Shown: piece after piece, positions 44,001-51,585 of the stretch
Numbering within the stretch: the first letter of the stretch is position 1
Layout: each line of letters opens with the position of its first letter
From: Amycolatopsis camponoti
GTDB taxonomy: Bacteria; Actinomycetota; Actinomycetes; Mycobacteriales; Pseudonocardiaceae
Assembly: GCF_902497555.1 (NCBI RefSeq)
Contig: NZ_CABVGP010000001.1
Location: forward strand, 1,778,501-1,842,500
DNA: 64,000 nt
Reading direction: 5' to 3'
The notes under the pieces: generated by a model
The model's database searches: none
The model's input: the letters and a program-made list of their open reading frames with translations, nothing else
What the model was told of the DNA's origin: nothing
Position numbers and translations under genes: made by a program

Positions 44001-44435
44001 CGGCAGCGCGGCCGGCGCGTCGAACCGGCGCGCGAAGGACGGCAGCGCCAGCCTCAGCGGCCCGTCCAGGCGCACGCCGTCGACCGGGCGGCCGGCCACC
44101 CCCGCCGACGGTGCCGCGGCGGCCTTCGCACGGTCCTCGGTGGTCTTCGGGTCCTTCGGGAGAGGTGGCGCCGGCTTGGCCGGCGGCCGCGGCGTGCGGC
44201 CGGTGGGCCCCGCCTTGGCCGCGGCCGCGACGGCCTGGTTGCCGACGAGGTTCTGCCCGGCGAGCAACCGCCCGGACCACCCGGGCCGCGTCCCGCTCAT
44301 TTCGGCGGCTACCGCGGCGTTGCCGGCCACCGGCTTCGAAGCGGCGGGCCCCGGAGCCGCCGCGCGCGGGCCCGGCGCCGCGGACACGACCGGAGTCGCC
44401 GGTTGCGGCGCGCGGACCTTGAGGGGCACAGCCAT
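38100..44435 (-). CDS. 2111-residue polymorphic toxin / injection-system cargo-like protein with kinase and nucleotidyltransferase domains
   Basis: Order of parts: (1) residues 1-150, low-complexity Ala/Pro leader with a NLVGNQAV motif like that of DUF4157-type cargo proteins of contractile injection systems; (2) 150-650, long alpha-helical, coiled-coil-rich stretch; (3) annexin-like repeats with GWGTDEAKVSRSLRG (about 655-715), a weaker copy (730-790) and KGAGTDEELMFRFVERM (about 1020-1090), each with LSGDE; (4) 1205-1440, glycine-rich hydrophobic segments as in pre-toxin regions; (5) about 1505-1815, APH/choline-kinase fold with HGDAHLGNF (His1716, Asp1718, Asn1723) and metal Asp in MIDAPT; (6) about 1990-2111, Pol-beta-type nucleotidyltransferase with Gly2015-Ser2016 and DFDVD (Asp2037, Asp2039). 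All key residues are present. No classical signal peptide. No ribosome site is obvious at ATG 44435. Toxin role is inferred. Confidence 0.85.
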   Translation of the reverse strand: MAVPLKVRAPQPATPVVSAAPGPRAAAPGPAASKPVAGNAAVAAEMSGTRPGWSGRLLAGQNLVGNQAVAAAAKAGPTGRTPRPPAKPAPPLPKDPKTTEDRAKAAAAPSAGVAGRPVDGVRLDGPLRLALPSFARRFDAPAALPPVRAPGAGDRDALASASRAFARLVDRARRAHEAQRSLLERLGRAAVDRHDRVDGRARSRVAAAEHELDDLRLDSLGTVDAAYEEGTVGLDLAVRRGRRQVASASASALRRVRANADTAGEQVTAIVNDLAVGYTDLLEQSAVAITTASGQAIAAVQAYGASAAKLFPGGATPMVEAENEARRQAVPSVADAAVKTLADASKTQSDAYRAQIQPVRDKFNESELAKALETRKTEIDTKGRAAVRKATSTAYGALGKQATSGHEALRRMAGEARESIAVRHKAARDRLVDDANALLHGSHAQAGAELTGLGTAATTGLAAFGQVTTSVRDGLEPAAENGAESLRRTTEKAVGDTGPKVDQLGVAQQRLVTRADASTGAVVNEVERTATTASGRARAELAAALRGTGKAAAQGIAGFVGGHDASFAATARGIRQVADAWAMPLKQVFGTAVRKTKAAMTAPFTEWKTATDAGRDKYIREIFTPFLDPGKRLAGEIDAAAVGVASDLEKREFALVDAFGGWGTDEAKVSRSLRGLTPAQARALRWLYESAHGTLDAALTDELSGDELESARAYLRGDQAAGAAAELRASTHWYNDDEARIEELMRNLKPEELEKLKGSREGAEALAEVRDSLGGTDLKVFDALAAGNQNLADAFRMKDRIDDARRAGDLDAIHDTLIEYGKAPAERGRAQATADERRVAVQQELAGIIGGTTGVSPQQAAAAVEKYTLAPIEVTVTDAEGGSTVETREITGANRDLAVALIRGGENTVAARAARLGVETQRPGGPNLLKLDAALVDPRLKPGAKVPEQDRKAALDERDEVFRKYAADYGGGAQAGTPASAKTYLEGQLKTAYGDDKDAGELAVRLAHEDYPTPKTAALALEYASKGAGTDEELMFRFVERMDRDEIAAMRVEYQGLTGTALDDDLGTFGGQGWFTELSGDERLRMERALLGVPRNDRERAEVAAFTMQQQRDETGWLGSWLAGDSMADRDLASAQSRLTTSLGGATVRVDDKGDPVWTDAAGRPIAAGGGLFDKDGKYTGADPREFASAVRVSKLAAGNYAAAIDRYASVLTTAVMVIGAIAAAVATVATGGAASPLLIAAIAGLTGLGSMAVHSAVSGGRYGWEQAAVDLGMTAVQALTAGVGQHLSIVARGGAQSLAAGMTTLRSAEGLAPTMGGITGSTLGDLLVIGGATGGLGGFGGALLDEATWRKGLGEGFAALLEATLTGALAGMASTVTSQAFESLPAGRGTTLGEALGGSLAARTALRGTSSFLGGATGKGVELGIGAATGKLPGDAGDILQEMGKAGLESAVQESAAGPLEKPARLRGPAESVEVARRAARSTRTDTGDVAPGAVANLLRKLPGLPDDSPASIRALVATVFDGDVVLEPVGGYDGRARTTRPVYRVTVDGEPAGYVKIVPDGAEFARELSAADRLGQAELNGFGVPDVLAVASVPGPEGTRRGALFSAAAPGVSVDALLRRVPLAWDRDRAMDDLRRAVTGVAEGMAELHRGGERQASPAYLAPHAATIREHLAELAARRPLLDELGIDLDRIQAALDTTLARAMADPGPAGLAHGDAHLGNFLWDADAGVSMIDAPTLHQSMNAAGDAIGTPARDVSLFTQRIGHFGYESGLSPAEITQLRQDFADAYVRGGGPDVPVPVRAMFDARAAAHRLARAMTRLEERPDPRRAPDVGAATAALQDALGLDSTTANRLAERFAGQLPGTPDYRRAWTAIDNVRSYLQTTADPEVRARFEAQYGGKIRELQSDQAKKFKALWDDLFPHQRDEFTLSPEKSRQAEEVVRALAADARGLMDRLAEFAVTTGDPALARDTVGRTADLKGTAAWEASFRATQTKIDDVVAGFTYHGQEIGYIGSMKSGLRGPHKGKTRFDPYDFDVDLYVVVDRETFAEFAAEYPDLLDTEGTKIMPDGGEPEDLVRLGRRIGAALKEKFPHVKGIEDSTIALRAEQPW

Positions 44436-44726
44436 AGCGGCAGCAGGATGGCACCCGGCACGTCGCGGCAGCGCCCTCGCGGCGTCACGGGCCCGTCACC
44501 GGTGCCCGGCGGGCCTTGGCCCGGGAGCGCGCGGTCGCCTCCTCGGCTCCTTGAGCCGGGTGGCCAGGAGGGCCCCGGCGCCCTCGAAGCGGGCGAGCAC
44601 GAGGTGCTCACCGGCGACTTGACGGGTGAGGCGCGCGCCGCGATCCCCCAGCCGGTCACGGCCCGCTGCCCGGCCCACGGCAGGCGGCGGCTTCACCTGG
44701 TCAGGCCGGGGTTACCCTGAAGGACG

Positions 44727-46208
44727 ATGACCGAGAACCAGGCACCCAGGGCGTACCAGATCCGCACCTTCGGCTGCCAGATGAACGTGCACGACTCCGA
44801 GCGCCTCGCCGGGCAGCTCGAGGACGCCGGGTACGCGCCCGTCGAAGACGGCGCCAAGCCCGATCTGATCGTGTTCAACACCTGCGCCGTGCGGGAGAAC
44901 GCCGACAACAAGCTCTACGGCACCCTGGGCCACCTGCGCCCGGACAAGATCGCCAACCCCGACCTGCAGATCGCCGTCGGGGGGTGTCTCGCCCAGAAGG
45001 ACCGCGGGGAGATCGTCAAGCGGGCTCCCTGGGTCGACGTCGTCTTCGGGACCCACAACATCGGGTCGCTGCCGACGCTGCTCGAACGCGCGCGGCACAA
45101 CGCCGAGGCCGAAGTCGAGATCCTCGAGTCGCTCGAGACCTTCCCCTCCACGCTGCCCGCGCGCCGCGAATCGTCCTACGCGAGCTGGGTGTCCGTTTCG
45201 GTCGGGTGCAACAACACCTGCACCTTCTGCATCGTCCCCGCCCTGCGCGGCAAGGAACGCGACCGCCGGCCCGGCGAGATCCTCGCCGAGGTCGAGGCGC
45301 TCGTCGCCGAGGGCGTGCTCGAAGTCACGCTGCTCGGCCAGAACGTGAACTCCTACGGCGTCGAGTTCGGCGACCGGCTCGCCTTCGGGAAGCTGCTGCG
45401 CGCCACCGGCGCCATCGACGGCCTGGAGCGCGTGCGCTTCACCTCGCCGCACCCGGCGTCCTTCACCACCGATGTCATCGAGGCGATGGCCGAGACGCCG
45501 AACGTCTGCCACCAGCTGCACATGCCGTTGCAGTCCGGCTCCGACCGCGTGCTGCGGGAGATGAAGCGCTCGTACCGCTCGGCGCGGTTCCTGAAGATCC
45601 TCGACGAGGTCCGCGCGGCGATGCCGGACGCGGCCATCACCACCGACATCATCGTCGGCTTCCCCGGCGAGACCGAGGAGGACTTCCAGGCCACGCTCGA
45701 CGTCGTCGCGCAGGCCCGTTTCTCCAGCGCGTTCACCTTCCAGTACTCGATCCGCCCCGGCACGCCGGCCGCGACGATGCCGGACCAGCTGCCCAAGGCC
45801 GTCGTGCAGGAGCGCTACGAACGGCTGGTCGAGATGCAGAACGCGATCTCCTGGGAAGAGAACAAGAAGATCGTCGGCCGTCGCGTCGAGCTGCTCGTCG
45901 CCGCGGGCGAGGGACGCAAGGACGCCGAGACGCACCGGATGAGCGGCCGCGCCCGCGACGGCCGCCTGGTGCACTTCACGCCGGGCGGTGCCCAGGTTCG
46001 CCCGGGTGACGTCGTCGAGACGGTCGTGACCTACGGCGCCCCGCACCACCTGGTCGCCGACGGCGACCTGCTGTCCCACCGGCGCACGCGCGCCGGCGAC
46101 AACGCGGAGGCGGGGCTCCGGCCGAAGACGAGCGGCGTCACGCTGGGCTTGCCGGGCTTCGGTGCCCCGGCCGTCCGGCCTGAGCCGGTGAGCGGGTGTG
46201 CGCTGTGA
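44727..46208 (+). CDS. miaB: tRNA-2-methylthio-N6-dimethylallyladenosine synthase
   Basis: A 493-residue radical-SAM methylthiotransferase that adds the 2-methylthio group to i6A37 of tRNA, after MiaA, also encoded in this window. The N-terminal cluster cysteines lie in [21 protein letters not shown] and VGGCLAQK; the radical-SAM CxxxCxxC is in [14 protein letters not shown]; a TRAM domain ends the conserved part, followed by a ~50-residue tail. -10 element TACCCT (44713-44718) is eight bases from the ATG, so the mRNA may be nearly leaderless. The upstream 291-bp gap contains no supported gene. Confidence 0.96.
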   Translation: MTENQAPRAYQIRTFGCQMNVHDSERLAGQLEDAGYAPVEDGAKPDLIVFNTCAVRENADNKLYGTLGHLRPDKIANPDLQIAVGGCLAQKDRGEIVKRAPWVDVVFGTHNIGSLPTLLERARHNAEAEVEILESLETFPSTLPARRESSYASWVSVSVGCNNTCTFCIVPALRGKERDRRPGEILAEVEALVAEGVLEVTLLGQNVNSYGVEFGDRLAFGKLLRATGAIDGLERVRFTSPHPASFTTDVIEAMAETPNVCHQLHMPLQSGSDRVLREMKRSYRSARFLKILDEVRAAMPDAAITTDIIVGFPGETEEDFQATLDVVAQARFSSAFTFQYSIRPGTPAATMPDQLPKAVVQERYERLVEMQNAISWEENKKIVGRRVELLVAAGEGRKDAETHRMSGRARDGRLVHFTPGGAQVRPGDVVETVVTYGAPHHLVADGDLLSHRRTRAGDNAEAGLRPKTSGVTLGLPGFGAPAVRPEPVSGCAL

Positions 46209-46678
46209 CGGAGTCCAAGGGCAACGGCGAGCTGGCCGAGCTGGCCGCCGAGATCGACGAGGTGGGCTACCGCGCGTCGCGCACGGTGGAGCTGGGCCGG
46301 CGCGGGTTCACCATCGCGGTGTTCTCGTTCGTGCTGCTGATCTCCCTGCTCCTGCCGTGGGTCGGCGAGCACGCGGGCTGGCGGGTGCTGGCCGGCGAAG
46401 GCGGCGGCATCCCGCAGCTGTTCGCGGCGACGTCGACCGGCGTCGGCATCCTCGCCTCGGCGCTGGCGCTGGTGACGCGCCGCTGGTGGCTGGCCTGGGT
46501 GTGCGCCGCCGGCGGCTGGTTCGCCTCGGTGGACGGGCTGCTGGCCATCTGGTCGCAGCAGTCGTCGCACGCCAGCGGAGCCGCGGGCGGCGGACCCGGG
46601 TACGGCCTGATCATCGCCTGGATCGCGATGATCTGCCTCGCGGTGTCGTGGATGCGGACCGCGTTCTCGCGGAACTAG
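46205..46678 (+). CDS. Conserved membrane protein (Rv2732c-like)
   Basis: A 157-residue protein with four hydrophobic segments ([70 protein letters not shown]) after a charged N-terminus. Its GTG overlaps the miaB stop. Position and size match Rv2732c, the membrane protein behind miaB in mycobacteria; function unknown. Convergent 4-bp overlap with the next gene. Confidence 0.85.
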   Translation: MTESKGNGELAELAAEIDEVGYRASRTVELGRRGFTIAVFSFVLLISLLLPWVGEHAGWRVLAGEGGGIPQLFAATSTGVGILASALALVTRRWWLAWVCAAGGWFASVDGLLAIWSQQSSHASGAAGGGPGYGLIIAWIAMICLAVSWMRTAFSRN

Positions 46679-47106
46679 ATCACCACGAGGCCGATCACGC
46701 TGGAGACCGCGCTGACGTAGAGCTCGGTCTCCGGGTGGAAGACCCGCAGCGTCAGGCTGGCCCGGACGCTGAAGCTCAGGCTGAACACGAAGTTCCCGTT
46801 CGGCCGGCAGGTGCCGGTGGTCAGGTCGACCCAGACACCGGCCTTGAGCTGCTGGACGATCACGGGCTCGCCGCCGGAGACGCTCTCCTGCCCGCCGAGG
46901 TCGGCGAACGAGCCCTTGATCTTCGTCTCTTCGCCGACCTTGACGCGGTTCTTGTCGGCCTTGGCCTCGACCTTGGCCTTGTGCTTCTTCTTGCCCTGGA
47001 CGACGGCGGGGGCGGGCCCGGTGGCGGCCAGCGCGACGGTCGGCGCGGCGAGCGCGACGGTGCAGGCGATGACCAGCGCGGACACGAGGTTCGATGGCTT
47101 GCTCAT
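46675..47106 (-). CDS. Small secreted protein
   Basis: A 143-residue exported protein: signal peptide MSKPSNLVSALVIACTVALA with likely cleavage after VALAA, a lysine-rich strand (GKKKHKAKVEAKADKN), then an all-beta domain (VKVGEETKIKGSFADLGG, VWVDLTTGT, FSLSFSVRASLTLRVF). The fold resembles small Ig-like beta sandwiches. The long upstream in-frame extension from 47250 lacks signal character, so ATG 47106 is used. No known family or function. Confidence 0.75.
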   Translation of the reverse strand: MSKPSNLVSALVIACTVALAAPTVALAATGPAPAVVQGKKKHKAKVEAKADKNRVKVGEETKIKGSFADLGGQESVSGGEPVIVQQLKAGVWVDLTTGTCRPNGNFVFSLSFSVRASLTLRVFHPETELYVSAVSSVIGLVVI

Positions 47107-47211
47107 GATCGAAGTGGAGCATTCGCGAGCGGGGAAAGCGCCGGAAGACACCTGGCCGTGCGAGGCGTCGCACCGCTTCGGGTGACGCGTTAACCGTCCG
47201 ATAACCGCCGA

Positions 47212-47241
47212 AGGGTCTCTTCGCCGTGACGAAGAGACCCT
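47212..47241 (-). terminator. Terminator-like hairpin behind the DUF349 gene
   Basis: AGGGTCTCTTCG and CGAAGAGACCCT are perfect 12-nt arms with a 6-nt loop, beginning 12 bp after the DUF349 stop on the minus strand. No T-tract follows. Confidence 0.75.
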
Positions 47242-47253
47242 CCGAAACAAACC

Positions 47254-48567
47254 TCAGCGATCGGCGACCGCGGCCTCGGCGGCCTCCAGCCACTCCCGCC
47301 ACTGAGCAGCCTGCTCGTCGGCCTTCTTCGCCCGACGCTCATCCCCGGCAGCACGAGCCTTCGCCGCCTGCGACTCGAACTGCTCGACACGCTCGCGGAA
47401 CTGCGCGGCCCGCGCCTGCGCCTCCGGGTCGGTGCGCCGCCACCGGGAGTCCTCCGCCGACTTCACCGAGTCCTGGACCGCCTTCAGCCGGCCGTCCAGC
47501 TCGCGGATGCGCTCGCGCGGGACCTTGCCGATCTCGTCCCACTGCTCCTGGATCTTGCGCAGCGCGTTCTTCGCGGCTTCCAAGTTCGACGCGGCGTCGA
47601 TCTTCTCCGCCTCGACCAGCAGTTCCTCCTTGCGGGACGCGTTCGTCGAGAACTCGGCGTCGCGCTCGGAGAACACCGCGGACCGGCGGGCGAAGAACTT
47701 GTCCTGCGCCGCGCGGAACCGCTGCCACAGGGCCTCGTCGCTGTCCTTGGGCGCGCGGCCGGCGGCCTTCCACTCGGTCATCAGGTCCTTGTAGCGGCCC
47801 GCGGTCTCGCCCCAGTCCTCGGACTCGCTGATGGCCTCGGCCTCGGCGATGAGCTCTTCCTTGCGCGTCTTGGCCGACGCGCGCTGCTTGTCCAGCTCGG
47901 CGAAGTGCGACCCGCGTCGCCGGTTGAAGCCCTCGCGGGCCTTGGAGAACCGCTTCCACAGCTCGTCGTCGGTCTTGCGGTCGACGCCCTTGACCGTCTT
48001 CCACTCGTCCAGGATCGCGCGCAGCCGGTCGCCCGCCGCCTTCCACTGGGTGGAGTCGGCGGCGATCTTCTCGGCCTCCTCGGCCAGCTCCTGCTTCCGC
48101 GCGACCGCGGCCGCGCGGGCCACCTCACGCTCCGCCTTCGCGCTGGCCAGCGCCTTCTCGGCGTGCCCGATGACGTACTCCAGCCGCGCGGCGAGCGCGG
48201 CCAGGTCGCCGACCACGGCGGCCTCGGCCAGGCCGTCCCGGATCTGGGTGGCGCTCGACAGCGCGTGCTTCGGGTCGCCGGCCCCGGAGGCCAGCCGGGT
48301 CTCCAGCAGCTCGACCTCGGTACGCACGTCGTCGAAGCGGCGGGCGTAGTGCACCAGGCCCTCGTCGGGGGTGCCCGCCTGCCAGACGCCGACCGCGCGC
48401 TCACCGTCGGGGGTGATGACGTAAACGGTCCCCTCTTCGTCGATACGGCCCCAGGTGGACGGGGTGGTCTCGGCGAGCGGCACGGGCGGGGCGGCGTGCC
48501 CGGCGTGCAGCGCGTGCGGCACCGGGTGCGGGGCCGGGGTACCGGTGGAAGTGTTCTCCTGGGCCAT
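47254..48567 (-). CDS. DUF349 repeat protein
   Basis: A 437-residue, highly charged, nearly all-helical protein. After a ~50-residue Pro/Ala N-terminus come tandem ~70-residue DUF349 units, each with a W(K)xA/G core: STQWKAAGDRLRAILDEWK, EDWGETAGRYKDLMTEWKAA, and RKIQEQWDEIGKV. In M. tuberculosis the homolog Rv2731 lies at the same place by miaA/miaB. DUF349 proteins are coiled scaffolds of unknown job. Divergent to miaA with a 218-bp gap. GGAG ribosome site present. Confidence 0.88.
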   Translation of the reverse strand: MAQENTSTGTPAPHPVPHALHAGHAAPPVPLAETTPSTWGRIDEEGTVYVITPDGERAVGVWQAGTPDEGLVHYARRFDDVRTEVELLETRLASGAGDPKHALSSATQIRDGLAEAAVVGDLAALAARLEYVIGHAEKALASAKAEREVARAAAVARKQELAEEAEKIAADSTQWKAAGDRLRAILDEWKTVKGVDRKTDDELWKRFSKAREGFNRRRGSHFAELDKQRASAKTRKEELIAEAEAISESEDWGETAGRYKDLMTEWKAAGRAPKDSDEALWQRFRAAQDKFFARRSAVFSERDAEFSTNASRKEELLVEAEKIDAASNLEAAKNALRKIQEQWDEIGKVPRERIRELDGRLKAVQDSVKSAEDSRWRRTDPEAQARAAQFRERVEQFESQAAKARAAGDERRAKKADEQAAQWREWLEAAEAAVADR

Positions 48568-48785
48568 CGCAGGCTCCTTATCGCCTGTACGCCCGCTGGT
48601 GCGGGCGCCCCGCCGCGGAAGCGGGGCCGGGTAGTGCGGTCGTCACGGGCCGTGCTCGGATGCTACGGCCCCACGCGGCATTCAAGCAGCTCAGCGCGCA
48701 CCGTGGTACTGGATGGGCCACTCGAAGCTCGTGATCCTACTTCCGGTGGACGCTCCGTGGCGGCCCGCCGGTATCGTCAGCCGTC

Positions 48786-49712
48786 GTGACCAGCCCCGCC
48801 GCACCGCCCGGAACCCGTCCCGTGGCGGTGGTCGGGCCGACGGCCACCGGCAAGACCGCGCTGGCCGTGGAGCTGGCGCTGGAGCTGGGCGGCGAGGTCG
48901 TCAACGCCGACGCGCTGCAGCTCTACCGGGGGATGGACATCGGCACCGCCAAGGCCACCGCGGCCGAGCGACGCGGTGTCCCGCACCACCTCCTCGACGT
49001 CCTGGACGTCACCGAGACCGCGTCCGTCGCGGCCTACCAGCGCGACGCGCGCGCCGAGATCGAGCGGCTGCTGGCCGCGGGCCGGGTTCCGGTGCTGACC
49101 GGCGGATCCGGCCTCTACGTCCAGGCCGTGCTCGACGACCTGCGGTTCCCGGGCACCGACCCGGCGGTGCGCGCGCGGCTGGACGCCGAGGCGGCCGAAG
49201 CCGGCACGCCCGCCCTCTACACCCGGTTGAGTGAACGCGACCCGGCCGCGGCGGCCGCGATCCTGCCGACCAACACGCGCCGGATCGTGCGCGCCCTCGA
49301 AGTCATCGAGATCACCGGCGAGCCGTTCTCGGCGAACCTGCCGAAGCCCGGCCCGGCCCGCTACGACACGGTCGTGATCGGCGTCGACCGGCAGCCGGAG
49401 GAGCTCGACGAGCGCGTCGACGAACGGGTCCGGCGGATGTTCGCCGCCGGCCTGGTCGACGAAGTCCGCGCGCTTCTGGAGCGCGGCTTGCGAGAAGGGA
49501 AGACGGCGTCGCGAGCGCTGGGCTACCAGCAGGTGCTCGCCGAGCTGGACGGCGAAGGCGACTTCGAGGCGGCCGCCGCGGCGACGGCGCAGGCCACGCG
49601 GCGCTTCGTCCGGAAGCAACGGTCCTGGTTCCGGCGCGACAAGCGGATCCACTGGTACGACGGCGCGGAGACCGGGCTGGCCGCACGCGTCCTGGATACC
49701 CTGGGCCGGTAA
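48786..49712 (+). CDS. miaA: tRNA dimethylallyltransferase
   Basis: A 308-residue MiaA, which isopentenylates A37 of tRNAs, supplying the substrate of MiaB. P-loop [33 protein letters not shown] and the tRNA-contact region [15 protein letters not shown] are seen. A -10 element TATCGT (48772-48777) lies eight bases before the GTG with no ribosome site, so the message is probably leaderless. dapF follows after 10 bp. Confidence 0.97.
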   Translation: MTSPAAPPGTRPVAVVGPTATGKTALAVELALELGGEVVNADALQLYRGMDIGTAKATAAERRGVPHHLLDVLDVTETASVAAYQRDARAEIERLLAAGRVPVLTGGSGLYVQAVLDDLRFPGTDPAVRARLDAEAAEAGTPALYTRLSERDPAAAAAILPTNTRRIVRALEVIEITGEPFSANLPKPGPARYDTVVIGVDRQPEELDERVDERVRRMFAAGLVDEVRALLERGLREGKTASRALGYQQVLAELDGEGDFEAAAAATAQATRRFVRKQRSWFRRDKRIHWYDGAETGLAARVLDTLGR

Positions 49713-49722
49713 TCTTTCCCCC

Positions 49723-50550
49723 ATGGGCGGAATCGAGTTCCTCAAGGGGCACGGCACGCAGAACGACTTCGTGCTGCTCCCCGACGCGGCGGGCCGCCTC
49801 GAGCTGACCGAGGCGAGGGTCGCCGCGTTGTGCGACCGGCAACGCGGCCTCGGGGCCGACGGTGTGCTGCGCGTCGTCCGCGCCGCGGCGCTGGACATCC
49901 CGTCCGGTGGCGAGTGGTTCATGGACTACCGCAACGCCGACGGGTCGATCGCCGAGATGTGCGGCAACGGCGTGCGCGTCTTCGCCCGCTACCTCGTCGA
50001 CGCCGGTCTCGCGACCGAGGGCGAGTTCGTCGTCGGCACCCGCGCCGGCGACCGCCCCGTGGTGGTGCACCCCGACCGCTCGGTGACCGTCGGGATGGGG
50101 CCGGCGACGATCACCGGCACCTCCGTGACCGTGGTGGCCGGCCGTCCGTTCTCCGGCGTGGCCGTCGACGTCGGCAACCCGCACCTGGTGTCGCTGCTCG
50201 ACGACGACGTCGCGGACCTCGACCTGCGCGACCAGCCCGACTTCGACCACGACGTCTTCCCGCACGGGGTCAACCTGGAGTTCGTCAACCGCCTCGGCGA
50301 GGGCGCGCTGCGGATGCGTGTGCACGAGCGCGGCGTGGGGGAGACCCGGGCGTGCGGAACGGGCACGGTGGCCGCGGTGGCGGCGGCGCTGCACCTGGCG
50401 GGCACGGACACCGGAGCGTCCACAGTGGACATCCCGGGCGGCCGGGTCGAGGTGACGGTGTCCCGCGGCGGTTCGACGTTGTCGGGCCCCGCGGAGATCG
50501 TGGCGCGCGGCGAGATCGACGAAGCCTGGTGGGCCGCCGCCGGTTCCTGA
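49723..50550 (+). CDS. dapF: Diaminopimelate epimerase
   Basis: A 275-residue DapF, interconverting LL- and meso-diaminopimelate for lysine and peptidoglycan. The two catalytic cysteines are in [12 protein letters not shown] and [12 protein letters not shown], and the start [14 protein letters not shown] is typical. A -10-like TAATCT (49710-49715), overlapping the miaA stop, stands seven bases before ATG, suggesting a leaderless message of its own as well as read-through from miaA. Confidence 0.97.
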   Translation: MGGIEFLKGHGTQNDFVLLPDAAGRLELTEARVAALCDRQRGLGADGVLRVVRAAALDIPSGGEWFMDYRNADGSIAEMCGNGVRVFARYLVDAGLATEGEFVVGTRAGDRPVVVHPDRSVTVGMGPATITGTSVTVVAGRPFSGVAVDVGNPHLVSLLDDDVADLDLRDQPDFDHDVFPHGVNLEFVNRLGEGALRMRVHERGVGETRACGTGTVAAVAAALHLAGTDTGASTVDIPGGRVEVTVSRGGSTLSGPAEIVARGEIDEAWWAAAGS

Positions 50551-50568
50551 CGGCGGCAGCCGGCCGGT

Positions 50569-51513
50569 TCAGAGCGCGTTCATGATCTTCCAGGTGCCCC
50601 AGCGGGAGTCGTGCTCCTGGCTGAGCAAGGAAACGGCCGTCAGCACCGCCACGAGCGCGTTGGTCCGCGTGACCTGACCCGGCGCCGTGATGAAGTGACT
50701 GGTCACGTGCCGGCTGAAGGTCGTGGGGGCGGGTGTGCGGCTTTCCGGCCACCACGGCGTCATCGCGTGGAGTAAGGGCATCACGGTGGCCAGTTCGCGC
50801 AGGATGCCGAGCGACGCGAGGAACGACAACCCCGCGCTGTGGGCGCGTTCCGACAGCGTCTGGACGCGGCTCAGCGTCTTGACCTGGTCGTGCCGGCCGC
50901 CGTAGACGATCGTGAACGCGGTCCGGAGCAGCTCGTCGATGAGGTTCGTGGCCACCGACTGGGCCGGCGACGGGAGATCGAGACGAAGCGCCTGGACCGC
51001 TTCCCGGGCGACCCGGACCGACGGCGACCCGCTGGGAGCCCGGTCCACCTCGTCAAGGCGGTGGTCGCAGTGGTCGAGGATCACTTCGCGGCGGTCGTCC
51101 AGAACGGCGTGGAGCGAGGCCGCGGCGTCTTCGCCGTGGGCGGCCAGGAGCAGTTTGACGGTTTCCGGGTCGGGCACCCAGGCCAGGGGGACACCCTGCT
51201 CCAACGAGAGCCGGACGGCCGCGAAGTAGTCGACCTCCGCCTTGCCGTCGGCGACCCAGTTCGGCGGCGCGGCCCGCCGGTTGAGTTCATCGACCCTCTT
51301 GCCCGAGGCCCTGGCGGTTCGTTCGACCCAGGGCCAGAACCCGTCGATCGCGCGGCCGATGGAGTCCGCCAGCTGCCGCGTCGGCTCGGGGGCCGGCTCG
51401 GCCGAGGCCGGTTCGAGCAAGGGCCGGAACGGTCGCAGCAGGTCAGCGGCGGCGATGGCGAACTCGTCTCCGGCTGCCGAGGGACGGTCCGCTCCCGGCG
51501 CATCCGTACTCAT
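50569..51513 (-). CDS. Hypothetical helical protein
   Basis: A 314-residue soluble, mainly helical protein with no signal peptide or membrane segment. The middle contains LDHCDHRLDEVDRAP and LAWVPDPETVKLLLAAHGEDAAA; the end is SRWGTWKIMNAL. I recognise no domain. It is a single minus-strand gene between convergent dapF and the valS stop, in a stretch that in mycobacteria holds other genes, so it is probably lineage-specific. Two GGAATTCC copies lie upstream (51541-51569). Confidence 0.6.
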   Translation of the reverse strand: MSTDAPGADRPSAAGDEFAIAAADLLRPFRPLLEPASAEPAPEPTRQLADSIGRAIDGFWPWVERTARASGKRVDELNRRAAPPNWVADGKAEVDYFAAVRLSLEQGVPLAWVPDPETVKLLLAAHGEDAAASLHAVLDDRREVILDHCDHRLDEVDRAPSGSPSVRVAREAVQALRLDLPSPAQSVATNLIDELLRTAFTIVYGGRHDQVKTLSRVQTLSERAHSAGLSFLASLGILRELATVMPLLHAMTPWWPESRTPAPTTFSRHVTSHFITAPGQVTRTNALVAVLTAVSLLSQEHDSRWGTWKIMNAL

Positions 51514-51585
51514 GGCCAGAGATTAACGGGCCGACCCGCCGGAATTCCCGTTTCCGCGGCAGGAATTCCGCCGGGCCCGCCGACG

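Noticed and set aside
44496..44696. 66-codon minus-strand frame ahead of the giant protein gene
   Set aside because: Low complexity, no ribosome site and no recognisable similarity; may be chance in GC-rich DNA.
40575..44720. Very long open frame on the plus strand (about 1380 codons) opposite the giant protein gene
   Set aside because: It is the antisense shadow of a high-GC gene: arginine/glycine-rich, no recognisable domain, and it overlaps the conserved miaB promoter and start. The minus-strand frame has clear domains.
51537..51573. Two GGAATTCC copies between valS and the hypothetical gene
   Set aside because: Each is self-complementary and the flanks do not extend pairing; too little to call an operator or terminator.
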